64,000 nucleotides of DNA, taken from a candidate division SR1 bacterium Aalborg_AAW-1 (lineage in GTDB: Bacteria; Patescibacteriota; Gracilibacteria; Absconditabacterales; Absconditicoccaceae). The notes under the pieces are model-generated. The model searched no databases. It saw nothing but the letters and a program-made list of their open reading frames with translations, and had not been told where the DNA came from. Within the stretch, counting starts at the first letter, position 1. Each line of letters begins with the position of its first letter. The position numbers and the translations under genes were made by a program. Location of the stretch: contig CP011268.1 in NCBI GenBank assembly GCA_001007975.1, forward strand, positions 124,001 through 188,000. The letters run 5' to 3'. Shown piece after piece: positions 1 to 10,189 of the stretch.

Positions 1-2
1 AT

Positions 3-44
3 GATTATGGAGTAATTTATTATACTACAATAACACATGAGTAA
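3..44 (+). CDS. possible 3' end of an upstream gene (pilM?)
   Basis: The frame starting at base 3 is open from the window edge to a TAA at 42-44. It would overlap the ATG at 37 by 8 bases, a common spacing in tightly packed operons. In type IV pilus operons pilM normally lies directly before pilN, so this could be the PilM C-terminus, but about 13 codons cannot identify a protein. A competing reading is the frame-1 stop at 13-15. Confidence 0.25.
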   Translation, partial: DYGVIYYTTITHE

Positions 45-699
45 TACTATCATGCAGTCCACAACCAAATCACCATGGAGATATATGTATGGTGTTTGAT
101 TAGCTGTCTTTATCTTAAGCATCTTAGTCTATGGATGAACTTTTTTGGCTAATATGCGATTGGATAGTAGAATACAAACCAGAAAATCTGAACTCCAACA
201 AGTTGAAGATCTTATCGCTAAAATTGGGTCAGAAAGAGCTTTCTTTTCATATAAATTTGCAGAATGAACCAATAGCAAACAAGGCATCAAACGATCAGAT
301 CAGATTACTGCTCTCGTCACAGTATTGAGAAAAATTCAAGCCAACAATTCAATTGGTGCCAATGCAATCCAACTCTCTGATTTCTCTATATCACCTACAG
401 AACTTACGCTCAAAGGGAAAGTCAGTAATTTAATTCTTCTCTACTACTCATCTGAAGCAAATAACTATATTAATCTTATTGATCGTTTCGCTGAACTTCC
501 CTTTATTACCAATATTGCTATCAAAAAATATAACAAAGTAGGTAACTTCTACGAATTCTCTTTACAAGCTGATATTAATCCCAATGTTATTCTCGAACAA
601 AACACCACAACCACTCAACAACCAATCACCACAACTGGACAGCAACAAAACAGCGCCAGTACAAGCGGCAGCATCACAACCACTGGAAGCACAAACTAA
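37..699 (+). CDS. pilN: PilN-like type IV pilus inner-membrane protein
   Basis: Probable PilN, a bitopic inner-membrane protein that with PilM and PilO forms the alignment platform of the type IV pilus. The 220-aa product (UGA = Gly) has a short basic N-terminus, one membrane segment near residues 18-38, a coiled-coil-like stretch beginning RIQTRKSELQQ, then a ferredoxin-like periplasmic domain with the PFITNIAI strand. It ends in a Thr/Gln/Ser-rich tail. The call rests on architecture and on the following pilO-pilC-prepilin order. An alternative ATG lies at 52. The 3' end overlaps the next gene out of frame by 116 nt. Confidence 0.72.
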
Positions 700-1516
700 T
701 ACTGTAGCAGCGACTCCACAAGCGAATAAAGTAACCTTAGGATCGTTGCTACAAGGAGGAAATGCTTCAAACGTACCTGTTGTATCTAGTGGTGGAAATA
801 AAACACTCTCTACTGTTCAAGAGCAGAGGTTTTTGAGTGTGAAATATAAAATCTACACACTCATTATTGCAAGTGCATTGATTATACTCTATGGACCACT
901 GACGAGTGCCGTACAAGTGACTATGAACAAATGGAAAGAAGGAAATGATCTTACAACCAAGATCAATCAAAGAATTGATGACCAAAAAGATTATCAAGTC
1001 ACGACAGACTTCATCAAAGAAATAGAAAATAATAAGGCAGAAGTTATTACTTGTATCAATCAAGAAGTATGATGTGACAATTTACCTGATACCATCAAAG
1101 AAAAAACTGAAACAGTAAAAGACTATATACAAATTGGTGATCTTACAAAACCTAAAATGGCTATCAATGAATCCAAAATTCTGAAAAGTATCAATGAATT
1201 TATTACAAAAAGCTCACTTTCCTGACCAGATGAAAGAAAATATAATGGTACAGTCACTGATATATCTATAGGAGATAATGAGATTCTTGATAATAATATT
1301 GTTCAAGTCCCTATCAATCTCACCATCACCTTCAATACACAAGACAACCTTATTGATTTCCTAAATAATCTAGAAAATAGAATATTCTATGATCAAGTAG
1401 ATGGACTCAATAATAGTGTCTTATATAAAATTCAAGAAATCAAATATGATATTGTAAACTATAAAGATTCACAAGATGTAGAAGTAAGTCTATATGCTTA
1501 TGCTTATAACAAATAA
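584..1516 (+). CDS. pilO: PilO-like type IV pilus inner-membrane protein
   Basis: Probable PilO, partner of PilN in the pilus alignment complex. The ORF gives 310 aa: a low-complexity Gln/Ala/Asn-rich N-terminus, a membrane segment near residues 88-108 (IYTLIIASALIIL), a charged coiled region and a C-terminal ferredoxin-like fold with FNTQDNLIDFLNNLEN typical of PilO. Two in-frame UGAs read as Gly. The first ATG (584) lies inside pilN and would encode about 85 extra residues before the membrane segment. A GTG at 838, just before the membrane segment, would remove the overlap, so the true start is uncertain. Confidence 0.72.
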
Positions 1517-1544
1517 TAATCTTAATTCTTAATATTCTCTTTCA

Positions 1545-2636
1545 ATGATTGACGATCTTATTAAACAACTTATTATCAACTCTGACAAAGGATCTTTTGG
1601 TATCAAAGATAAGATTTTGCTCTTCAAAGAATTAGGAAATCTGTTAAAAGGATGAATTGGAATTGCAGAAGGACTGAAAATAGTAGGAGATAATAGCGAT
1701 AATTACGCCATCAAAGATCTTGCATACACTCTCAAAGAACAAGTCAATCAAGGAAAAAGTTTATCAAGTTCTTTGCTAAAATTTCCACAGTATTTTGATG
1801 AAACTGATATTGCAACAGTACAATCTGGGGAATCATCTGGTAACTTAGACGATATCCTTCTTATGATAGGGTGAGAGTATGCGTATATCAATACTCTTAA
1901 GAAAAAATTCGTAGGAGCACTTACCTACCCTATTATTCTTATTACTGTATCATTATGAGCAGTACTAGCACTATTTATGTTTATCTTGCCAGCTATTTTT
2001 GAAATTGCTGATCAGTTTGATGCACAAGAATTACCATGGGTCACAAGAATACTCAAACAATTTTCTGAGTATCTTGCAGCAAATGGATTAAGTATATGAT
2101 GAGTATTGCTTTTTGTAGGATTCGCGATCTTTGTCTTTGTATCTACAGAAAAAGGACAGAAGAAATTTTACGAACTTCTGTTCTGAGTTCCTGTGATAGG
2201 TAAAATGATAAAAGCATATTATCTTATCAGGTTTTCAAGATACACCAAAATGCTCCTAGAATCAGGAATAAACTATAGAACTATTTTCAAGATGCTCAAA
2301 AGTGTAATTTCCAACCCTGTCTTTACACCAGTATTTGAAAAAACTATCTCTTGATTAGATCGTGGTCTAACAATTTATGATTGTATCAAAGATGACACTA
2401 CACTTATACCAAGTAGTGTAGCAGCACTCATCAAAGTCTGAGAACAAACAGCAACCTTACCTCATACCTTTGATACCGTCATTGGTATCTATCAAGAAGA
2501 ACTTGATCACTATATTGCAAATCTCTCTAAACTTATTGAGCCGGTAATGCTTATTTTTGTATGAGGTATAGTCATTATGATCGCTCTATGAGTATTTGGT
2601 GTGATTATGAATATTATGGACAGTGTAGCAGTATAA
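1545..2636 (+). CDS. pilC: PilC/GspF-family pilus assembly platform protein
   Basis: Polytopic inner-membrane platform protein of the type IV pilus, which engages the assembly ATPase and moves pilins into the fibre. It has 363 aa and two GspF-type repeats: the first around residues 20-145, with the family motif VQSGESSGNLDD followed by a long hydrophobic segment, the second from about residue 225 with IKVGEQTATLPHTFD. A final membrane helix ends the protein.  Seven or more in-frame UGAs fall where the family has Gly, for example in the GE(S/Q) loops. It lies 28 nt after pilO and before the prepilins. Usual PilC length is about 400 aa, so the N-terminal domain is slightly short. Confidence 0.9.
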
Positions 2637-2670
2637 TATACTAGATATCTTTACCATCATTACTCATCCC

Positions 2671-3111
2671 ATGAACTATAAGGCATTTACGCTTATCGAG
2701 ATCCTGATTGTCATATCAATTATTGCAATACTATCATTGGTAAGTCTCAGACTAAATTGGTGACAGATTGGAGAAATGGAAGCTATGAATGAGAGAGAAC
2801 AACGATTAGCTTGGCATAGAAAACAAAACAATCTTATCACCAATACAAACTATATACAAGGCAATAAAATCAGTGAAGTCACATTCCAATACAGTCAAAC
2901 AGGTATTACTATGATCTCTTCATGAGGACAGGAATACTTTCCCTTCCATAAACAAACCTTGTCATGAGATACTATTCTTACGAAACAAACCTTGTCATTA
3001 TGATGTACTGCTACTAATACAACCATAGAACTCATAGGAAAAACAAAAAATACTTGCTTTACTCTCAATACTCGTTTATGCTCTCGAACACCATGCACAA
3101 GCAGCAACTAA
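2671..3111 (+). CDS. type IV prepilin-like protein
   Basis: Small (146 aa) protein with a class III signal: a short N-terminus MNYKA, then FTLIEILIVISIIAILSLVSLRL, hydrophobic with the conserved Glu at position +5. Prepilin peptidase would cut between Ala5 and Phe6. The C-terminal domain has several Cys residues, which could form a disulfide. It is a minor pilin or pseudopilin of the operon. The 3' end overlaps the next prepilin gene by 19 nt in another frame, suggesting translational coupling. Confidence 0.85.
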
Positions 3112-3740
3112 GTCAGAAAAAAGCCTTTACACTCATTGAGATGCTTGTAGTAATTTTTGTATTGTGAGTAGGAATATTGAGTATTGTAGTACTTATTACG
3201 CGTAATCTTTCACTCACCAAAAATATCCATATTCAAAACAGTGCAACCATCCTAGCTAGAGAAGGTATTGAATTAGCATATAATTACAAGAACACGAATA
3301 CCATGCTTTGATATCCCTGGAACTGTGCAATAAGAACGACCACTACAACAAGCGAAGATAATTGTGAGCAATACTTTTATACCTGAAATAGCAATAATTC
3401 TAGATTTAGAGTAGACGGCATTCTTCAGAATCAATCACAAGTGATACTCACGCCAGTATCTACAGCAGCACAAGATTTTGACACGATATGGAATGAAACA
3501 CAATTATACCTGACTGGTATCAATGTCGGGAATAGTACTATCACATGATACACCCATGAAGGAGGATCTCCATCACCATTTGCAAGATTTATTAGCTTTA
3601 CAGGAATGTCCAATCTACCTCAAGGGAGTCCTATAACCTCACAAGACATCCATCATATCACTTCTACAGTACTCTTTCATATCAACAATACAACTACTGG
3701 ACAAGTAAGTTTGGAATCTTTTATTAGCAACCCACGTTAA
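3093..3740 (+). CDS. type IV prepilin-like protein (PilV-like)
   Basis: 215-aa prepilin. After MHKQQLSQKKA comes FTLIEMLVVIFVLGVGILS, with Glu+5 and a UGA-encoded Gly in the hydrophobic spine. The spine continues into IVVLITRNLSL and then AREGIELAYNYKN, the region typical of PilV/PilW-like minor pilins. The ATG lies inside the 3' end of the preceding prepilin gene. The next gene begins 5 nt after the stop. It probably primes pilus assembly or sits at the tip; the precise minor-pilin class is not resolved. Confidence 0.85.
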
Positions 3741-3745
3741 ATTCT

Positions 3746-4375
3746 ATGAAAAAAGCATTTACCTTGATAGAACTTCTCCTCGTTATAGTCATATTTGGGA
3801 TACTCAGTATGTTGCTTTTTCGTACAATGGGAGAGATGATAAGAACCAATGCGAGAGTACAACAAGAAAAAATATTAGCAACAGAACTCATCAATATTCA
3901 AACCACCGTCAACAATATTGCAGAACAATATCCTTACATTAATCGAGAACAATACCAAGACCTTCCTGATAGTGCACGTTGATTTGTCTCTGAACTCCAT
4001 CTTACAAACTGATCAGGAGAAACTCTTACCTTACAATGAACTTGAGATTGTGCAGTATCATGATGCTCATTACAAGCCCTTATCAACAATACTGAATCCA
4101 TCAAACTTACAAACTCAAATCTCACTAAAATCAGCAACATCACATTTAAACTTCTTCCAACACAATATTATACAGGTACACAGTATACATCAAACAACTT
4201 TACAATTTCTACAATATCTGCACCATGATTCTGGATATTTGGGACACTCACCAATCATCTCAAAAATAACGCACCCAACAAAGTATCCTATACTCTACAA
4301 CACTTCATCAATCTTCAAGAACCTGAAGAGAAAGAGAATCAAAGCTCAAACAATACTCAACAAACTGGACCATAA
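3746..4375 (+). CDS. type IV prepilin-like protein (PilW/GspJ-like)
   Basis: 209-aa prepilin with MKKA followed by FTLIELLLVIVIFGILSML, a canonical cleavage site and Glu+5. The downstream domain contains a short Cys-containing loop (GTGDCAVSGCS) with several UGA-coded glycines and a Ser/Asn/Gln-rich C-terminus. Under the standard code only the first 78 residues are visible. Its size and position (third prepilin, before a PilX-like gene) fit a PilW or GspJ role, but that subfamily call is inference. Confidence 0.82.
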
Positions 4376-4412
4376 TAATTCTATATCATATCTTTTAATA
4401 CTATCAAACCTG

Positions 4413-5408
4413 ATGATCACTACAATAAGCAGACATCAATCACCATGATACAAAGGGAATATATCCCTGATGATGCTTTTTGTATTAGCTATTGGTTCTC
4501 TCATAGGATTAATGTCGACATGATTCGTGCAAGATATGATCTCATCAAGCAGTCAGATTCGTGATTTTTATCAAAGCTATTATATTGCCAAAGGAGGTCT
4601 AGAATTATGAACACTTGCAGTAAACAGATATGAATATGGATTTGAGGATCAACTCAGTGGAACTACTCTTATTATGAATAATCTCAACTGTAAAAAAGAT
4701 TGTAATCTTAATCTGACCGTAAAATCACGTATTACTACTGATGATAGTAATGGTATCACTATCAATACGAATCTTGAACCCATAGCCAATCATAGCTGTA
4801 CGTTCTCTACTCCTGATAAATTTACGCTAGCTCCTGGAGAATCAAGCATTATACCTCTCTTTGCCGATGAAAGAAAATTATCAGTACAGGGACCCAATAC
4901 TATTCAAAATATCCTCTCACAAACTCCTCAATATAACCTCACTCTCGCGAATAGTGAATGAGCAGCACAATCGCATCCGATCGGTGTAGGAGTAGTATTA
5001 TGAACTACACACCAGAATGAATATAATATTCAAGATATCACAGCACAACAGCAACTCTATATCACAGGCACCATAAGTGATACTCTCAACATTCAAAGTT
5101 TCCTCTACAATACGAAAGCTCTTGATCCAAGTTCTCAAGCACAGATTATGAGTATTGCTGATAAATTTTCTTGAAATCCAATAGCATGAGATCCAAATAA
5201 TGATCGCTTTAATTATCTCTACATTACGAATATTTCACCTACAAATAGTCTATCTTATTGTCTCACGATAAAACCTTCTGCATACGGTTATGTCAGCGAC
5301 AAAAGTATTGTAAGTGCAATAAGCACTTATGGAACTACATCACTCTGACTACAAGCACAAGTAAGAAAACCGCTTCTAGAATATGTTATTAGACCCTATA
5401 CGGAATAA
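4413..5408 (+). CDS. PilX/GspK-like pilus assembly protein
   Basis: 331-aa protein with one N-terminal hydrophobic segment (LMMLFVLAIGSLIGLMSTG, about residues 19-37) followed by YYIAKGGLELG, which resembles the region after the membrane helix in PilX/GspK-type proteins. The remainder is a large extracytoplasmic domain. At least six internal UGAs read as Gly. The start at 4413 is the first ATG after the preceding stop; ATGs at 4470 and 4473 are alternatives. It is the last gene of the pilus operon seen here. Confidence 0.65.
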
Positions 5409-5478
5409 GGAACAATATTATATCATTTTTACAAGATAATGTGCTAACAGAATAATAGCACATAATGCATTATAATCC

Positions 5479-5506
5479 TTGCAACCCTTTTCAACCTCCC
5501 TATAGT
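5479..5506 (+). promoter_or_regulatory. sigma70-type promoter for the 5513-5750 unit
   Basis: TTGCAA (5479-5484), a 16-nt spacer and TATAGT (5501-5506). Transcription would start near 5513. No ORF follows before the hairpin and T-run at 5717-5750, so the promoter appears to serve a short non-coding RNA. Confidence 0.5.
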
Positions 5507-5512
5507 CTTAGT

Positions 5513-5750
5513 ATCAAAAACAAAAACCAAACCGATCTGTATTTCAGATCACCCCTAAAAAACATTGTGTATCAATATTCTACCCAGTGAGAGCACGCCA
5601 AAATTCGTCTCCCATTCCTGCTATTTTGCTTTACTACTCATCATTAGTTATACAGTTTACTATTGTATCACTACTGCTGACTATTGAAGTCTGCCAGGAA
5701 TGGCAGATACCACTAGTCGCAAGGATTATCCTTAGCGATTTTTTCTTTTA
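5513..5750 (+). ncRNA. candidate structured non-coding RNA
   Basis: This is most of the 472-base gap between the pilus operon and grpE. It has no ORF even with UGA as Gly, is less AT-rich than its flanks, and is bounded by a promoter (5479-5506) and an intrinsic terminator (5717-5750). CCATTCCTG (5612-5620) is perfectly complementary to CAGGAATGG (5695-5703), extended across one C/C mismatch by GTCT/AGAT and then AGTG (5586-5589)/CACT (5711-5714). This gives a long rod. A local hairpin CTGCCA-GGAA-TGGCAG (5691-5706) competes with it, and GATCTG/CAGATC makes a 5' hairpin near 5540. The rod shape recalls 6S RNA, but SRP, RNase P and tmRNA signatures were not seen and the family is unknown. Confidence 0.45.
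5717..5750 (+). terminator. intrinsic terminator
   Basis: TCGC-AAGGAT (5717 on) pairs with ATCCTT-AGCGA (to 5738) with one bulge, followed directly by TTTTTTCTTTT. It ends the proposed non-coding transcript and would isolate grpE from upstream reading. Confidence 0.7.
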
Positions 5751-5813
5751 CAAAAAACAATAAAAAAAAGAATAAATATATGCGTATATATATTTAAAAC
5801 AAATGAAATCATA

Positions 5814-5841
5814 TTGAAATAAACAACAACATCAGTATAAG
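5814..5841 (+). promoter_or_regulatory. putative grpE promoter
   Basis: TTGAAA (5814-5819), 16-nt spacer, TATAAG (5836-5841), preceded by ATCAG like two other proposed promoters in this window. It lies 40 bases before the grpE ATG. Confidence 0.35.
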
Positions 5842-5880
5842 TAGAGTATTCAATTTATTTTATTAGTAAAATATACAATC

Positions 5881-6492
5881 ATGACACAAATAACGGATGA
5901 AAACACTACAACACCAATCACAGAAGATACTGATCTTCAAAACATACTCGATCAAGCACAAGAAACTCAAGATACCAAATCACAAGAGCTCTCTCTTGAA
6001 GAACTGCAAGCAAAAATTAAAGAACTTGAATCTAAACTTGCTGATGCAGAAGCGATCACCAAAAAAGCTCAATCTGACTATATTCATATGAAGTTTGATT
6101 TTGATAGTTATATGAGACGCAATGAAGAATCAGCGAAAACTGCCAAAGTCGATACACTCGTCGATGTGGTCAAGAAATTTACCCCTTTTATCGATGGTCT
6201 CCGCCAATCATTAGCAAATATACCAGACGAACAGAGAGATGATGTACTGGTTCAAGGAGTACAGATGGTCTACAATAAGTTTATCTCCTCTCTCGAGATG
6301 ATGGGTATACAAAAAATAGAATCTCTCTGACAGACACCTGATATCGAGCTCCACGAAGCTGTGTCTGCCCTCCCTGTCACGGATGAGACACAAAAAGGTA
6401 AAATCATTCAAGAATTTGAACAAGGATTTATTTACGATAAGTGAGATATTAAAAAGGTAGTTACTCCAGCGAAGGTTGTGATTGGACAGTAA
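5881..6492 (+). CDS. grpE: GrpE, nucleotide exchange factor for DnaK
   Basis: Cytoplasmic co-chaperone that releases ADP from DnaK. The 203-aa product has an acidic disordered N-terminus, a long coiled coil (about residues 38-90, ELQAKIKELESKLADAE then YIHMKFDFDSYMRRNEE), and the C-terminal beta domain with the family signature around HEAVSALPVTDETQKGKI and GFIYDKG. Two UGA codons fall at conserved glycines, including the Gly of the DKGDIKK turn. Length is normal. dnaK and dnaJ are not adjacent, unlike in many bacteria. Confidence 0.95.
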
Positions 6493-6515
6493 GATTTTTA
6501 TGATAAAGTCGACTT

Positions 6516-7052
6516 ATGAAAAAACTTATAATATGAGTTACAGTAGTCTTGTTATGAGCTTATTTCATATTTATATGAAAAAAAACATTTTCTATAATAA
6601 ACACTGACAACTCAATAAAAGAGTCTGTCAATTCTACCAATAGTCAATTACAGGTTAAAGAACAAAGAAATCTTGACGATCTTGATAGATTTCTCCTATT
6701 CAATTTTGGTCAAGATTTTTGTTCAGAAAGTAAAAATAAAAATCATACTTTTATCACTAAAACTGTATTATCTGGTAATAGTAATAATGAACGATTTGTT
6801 CAATTTAAGATTAGTAATTATGAATATATATCATGAACAATAATACATTGTCAGGACTGATGAGGAAATATCATGATAAAAAAACATAATCAACCACCAT
6901 TCTATATTATTACACATCAATATGATATGATATCATGATGATCAGATCCAATTCCAGGCGAACGATTATCTCAACTCATACAAAAAGAACAAACACACAT
7001 TCCATATCATCAAATCCTAGAACAAGAAACTAAAGTATTTTTTGAACAATAA
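6516..7052 (+). CDS. hypothetical secreted or membrane-anchored protein
   Basis: No family recognised. The 178-aa product begins MKKLIIGVTVVLLGAYFIFIGKK, a single hydrophobic segment that may be an uncleaved signal anchor. It lacks a lipobox. The rest is polar, with one Cys early (QDFCSES) and another in IIHCQDGGG, where three glycines are encoded by UGA, UGA and GGA. It contains about nine UGA codons and is invisible under the standard code. It lies 23 nt after grpE on the same strand. Confidence 0.7.
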
Positions 7053-7096
7053 TGTTAGTGATTGAAAATAAAGATAAATTTCTTATAATGTAATAT

Positions 7097-8884
7097 ATGA
7101 ACATCTCCCACATCCCCACATCTCCCTGAGTCTATCTCTTTAAAGATCGTAAAGAGAAGATTTTATATGTTGGGAAAGCAAAAAATCTGGCGAGAAGAGT
7201 CTCACAATATTTCACTCCCTGATCAGTGCGGAAACAGGACATGGTAGCAAAAGCTGCTCGTGTGGATTTCATCGAAGTAAGAAACGAATCAGAAGCACTC
7301 TACCTAGAAGACAATCTCATAAAAACCAATAATCCTGAGTATAATCGTCTCCTGAAGTGAGACAATAGTTATATCTACCTCAAGATCACCAAAGAAGAAT
7401 TTCCACAGCTCTTTCTCACGAGAATGAGAAAAAACGATGGAGCAACGTATATAGGACCGAAAAACAATACCTGAGATCTTCGTAAACTTATGCATTATCT
7501 CCGTCAAATATACAAATATAGAACTATGAAATCTGGAGAATTTAAACAAGGAAAGCTCTCTTCAGATATTTATTTTGGGCTTGATAAAGGATGGTCCGTC
7601 ATTGCAAAATACAAAGACGATATCATTGCGAGAAATGATGCAATACGCAAGAGTTGAATAGTCTTGGATAAATCTTACGAAGAATATAAACGCGAATACA
7701 AAGACATCGTTAAATCTATTACTTCATTTTTTGAAGGAAATACAAAAGAAGTAAAAAACAAGATCATGAATGATATTGATGAAGCGATATCCAAAGAACA
7801 TTTTGAACGATGTATCAACCTCAAAACGATTCTCACTCAAATTGATGCTTGGACAGAAAAGCAACATGTCGTTCTTGCTCCTAACTATTCTGGACACATC
7901 ATCACCATCAACGAACTAAAAAACTATCGAGTTATTATCATGATCAAAATTTTTGAAGGGAAAATTACAGATGTTATTAGAGAGAAAAAGCCCAAAGATG
8001 AATGGTCACTCAATCAAATGAAAGCATCATTAGAAATAGATCTTAAAGAAACATTTGTTATGAAAGAAACCGATAGTAATACATGATGATCTGTCATTGC
8101 GAGGAGGAACGACGAAGCAATCCATAGTGAATGAAGATGAACAAATATACTCTACTCCTCTTCACTCAAAACGCTTAGGAAAGCACAACGAAAAGAAATC
8201 AATGAACTTCTTGAAAAATTTCTCCAATCCTATATTGCAAGTACTACTTTTGATACTGAAGAAAACCTCACACAAGACTTGTTACAAACGCTACAGGACA
8301 GATACCATCTCCATAGATTTCCATACCGTGTAGAATGTATAGATATATCTCATTTCTCTGGATCAGCCATCTCTGGATGACTGTCCTGTATGCAAGAATG
8401 ACTCCTCTATAAACACGGATATCGCCATTATAAAATCAAAACCCTCGAAGACACAAAATGAAACTATTCCAATGATTTCCTTTCTCTACAAGAAATTGTC
8501 GTCAGAAGATTTGGACTTAAAAAGAAAACATCATCCTGACAGAATAACGAAGCTCATATTGAATATCCAGACGTTTTCATCCTGGATGGAGGACAGTGAC
8601 AGCTTAACATCTTACGTGAATTATGTCAGATATTTCCTTGTTTACAAACCATCATGAAAGAGAAAACGAGCTTTATTGCATTAGGTAAAGGAAAGGCACG
8701 TAAAGAAAGTGCTAAATCACAAGGAGAAACAGAAATGATCTACTATTTTGATCAACACTGAGAGATACAATCTCTTGCTCTCATCTATGATACCGCAGAC
8801 AGATTACTTACTAAACTCCGTGACGAAGCTCATAGATTTGCCAACAAATACAGGACTATGAGAATGGGGCAAGAATGGAAGTAA
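7097..8884 (+). CDS. uvrC: UvrC excinuclease subunit with repeat-derived insertion
   Basis: Nuclease subunit of UvrABC nucleotide excision repair; it cuts both sides of the lesion. The 595-aa product has an N-terminal GIY-YIG domain (residues 11-95, PGVYLFKD then [12 protein letters not shown]), a UVR motif near residues 230-260 and a C-terminal RNase H-like nuclease ([10 protein letters not shown], then FILDGGQGQLN). Three features are unusual. The cysteine cluster that holds a [4Fe-4S] centre in other UvrC proteins is missing. The protein stops right after [14 protein letters not shown], with no C-terminal helix-hairpin-helix pair. Codons from 8092 to 8124 read in frame through a dispersed-repeat-like sequence. 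About 14 glycines use UGA. Confidence 0.92.
8092..8124 (+). repeat. dispersed-repeat-like insertion inside uvrC
   Basis: The stretch beginning TGTCATTGCGAGGAGG and ending GACGAAGCAATCC matches a motif I know as a widely dispersed intergenic repeat in many unrelated bacteria. Here it is read in frame as [14 protein letters not shown] in the linker between the UVR motif and the nuclease domain. UGA codons flank it on both sides and read as Gly. A weaker resemblance occurs at 7623-7648 in the same gene. Confidence 0.6.
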
Positions 8885-8890
8885 TACTTC

Positions 8891-8919
8891 TTGTATTTAT
8901 ACTACCATATCAGTATAGT
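8891..8919 (+). promoter_or_regulatory. putative promoter for the glycosyltransferase gene
   Basis: TTGTAT (8891-8896), 17-nt spacer, TATAGT (8914-8919). The -10 lies in TATCAGTATAGTAA, a 14-mer found identically at the proposed promoter at 22847-22875. TATACT/AGTATA also forms an inverted repeat here. Confidence 0.4.
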
Positions 8920-8963
8920 AAAAAAAATTGAACACAAAGTAATGATTTAATTTTCTTTTTCCA

Positions 8964-10166
8964 ATGGCACGAATACTCTCACTTATACTTCTTAGTGTTT
9001 TTACTATCACTATTTTTGTATTATATTATATTGATTACAAAACTATTAGACCAAAACATAAAAACCCTAAGATATCATTCATCATACCATGTTATAATGA
9101 TGGACATCTGGTAAAACAATGTATTGAAAGTATCTATGCTAGTTATGACAAAAATAATCTAGAACTTATCGTCGTCAATGATTGTAGCAAAGATAATTCA
9201 GCAGAAGTGATTCAAGAGATGCAAAAAGTATATGACTTTGTTTTTATCAACCTTCCACAAAATGGTGGTAAATCTGATGCACTGAATCATGCAAGTAAGC
9301 GAGCAAATTATGATATCATATCCTTTATCGATGCAGATGCTGAGATCAATCCAGTAGCACTCAATGATGTATTAGATAGATTTGAAATGGATCCGAAGAT
9401 CTGAGCGATATCATGTCCTTATCTTCCTTCTAATATGTGATCATTTTGGTCCTATATGCAAGACATCGAATATACCATGCTCAAATTTGTACAATGATCC
9501 TACAATATCAAATCTGCGCTTGCAGCTCGATGAGGATGTCTTACCGTTAGAAAAAAAGCATTTGAAGAAATAGGAGGATTTTCTCTTCATGCGATTACAG
9601 AAGACATGTACTTAGCAATGCATATGAATAGATTTGGACGAAGAGTACAACAATCTAACTGTCAGATTAGAAGTGAAGTACCCGACACCTTCAAAACATG
9701 GTTAAAACAAAAAATCAGACGATGTTCAGGTGCTGTACAAGCATTCCTGTCTCATGTACCAGTCTGGATTCGCAATCCTATGCATGTCATCTATACATCT
9801 CTTATACACATCGTAAGTATTGTAGGTACGGTGGCATTAGTTACAAGACTTATTGTCTTCTGAGAGTTATTTGATATACTCATGACATTTACTGATATTC
9901 TCACCTTCAAACATGGATGGAATTTTTTCATGGCAGTCTATGGAAATGAAGTGATACATAATGTTATCTATACGAGTATATTTGCTCTTTTCTCTCTTCC
10001 TTATGTGATATTAGCGATTAAAAATAAGACACAAATCTGGAAGATCCTCCTTCTTATTCCTTATACAGTAGTCTATATGTCTCTGTATTCCGTAGTAGGA
10101 CTCTACTCTACAGGACTTGGTATCTACAAATTTCTTACCTTAGAGAAAGGTAAAAGATCATGGTAA
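8964..10166 (+). CDS. membrane-bound family 2 glycosyltransferase
   Basis: Processive-type GT2 synthase of the cell envelope, like PgaC/IcaA or hyaluronan synthase; sugar and product unknown. The 400-aa protein has an N-terminal membrane segment (residues 3-22), a GT-A domain starting at SFIIPCYNDG with the donor-binding Asp in VVNDCSKDNS, the DxD-like FIDADAEI, the acceptor motif ITEDMYLAM and a weak Q-x-x-R-W equivalent (QKIRRC). Three or four membrane segments follow after residue 265. UGA encodes Gly in SCPYLPSNMG and AARGG. Two terminators or promoters bracket it, so it is probably monocistronic. Confidence 0.85.
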
Positions 10167-10189
10167 ATTATCTACAATCTCAATTATAT

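Noticed and set aside
3918-4448. 176-aa plus-strand ORF between prepilin genes
   Set aside because: It spans the end of one prepilin and the start of the PilX-like gene in a third frame; those two genes fit family motifs with UGA as Gly.
5409-5880. tmRNA, RNase P or SRP RNA in the grpE upstream gap
   Set aside because: None of their conserved cores was recognised on either strand; kept only as an unassigned structured RNA.
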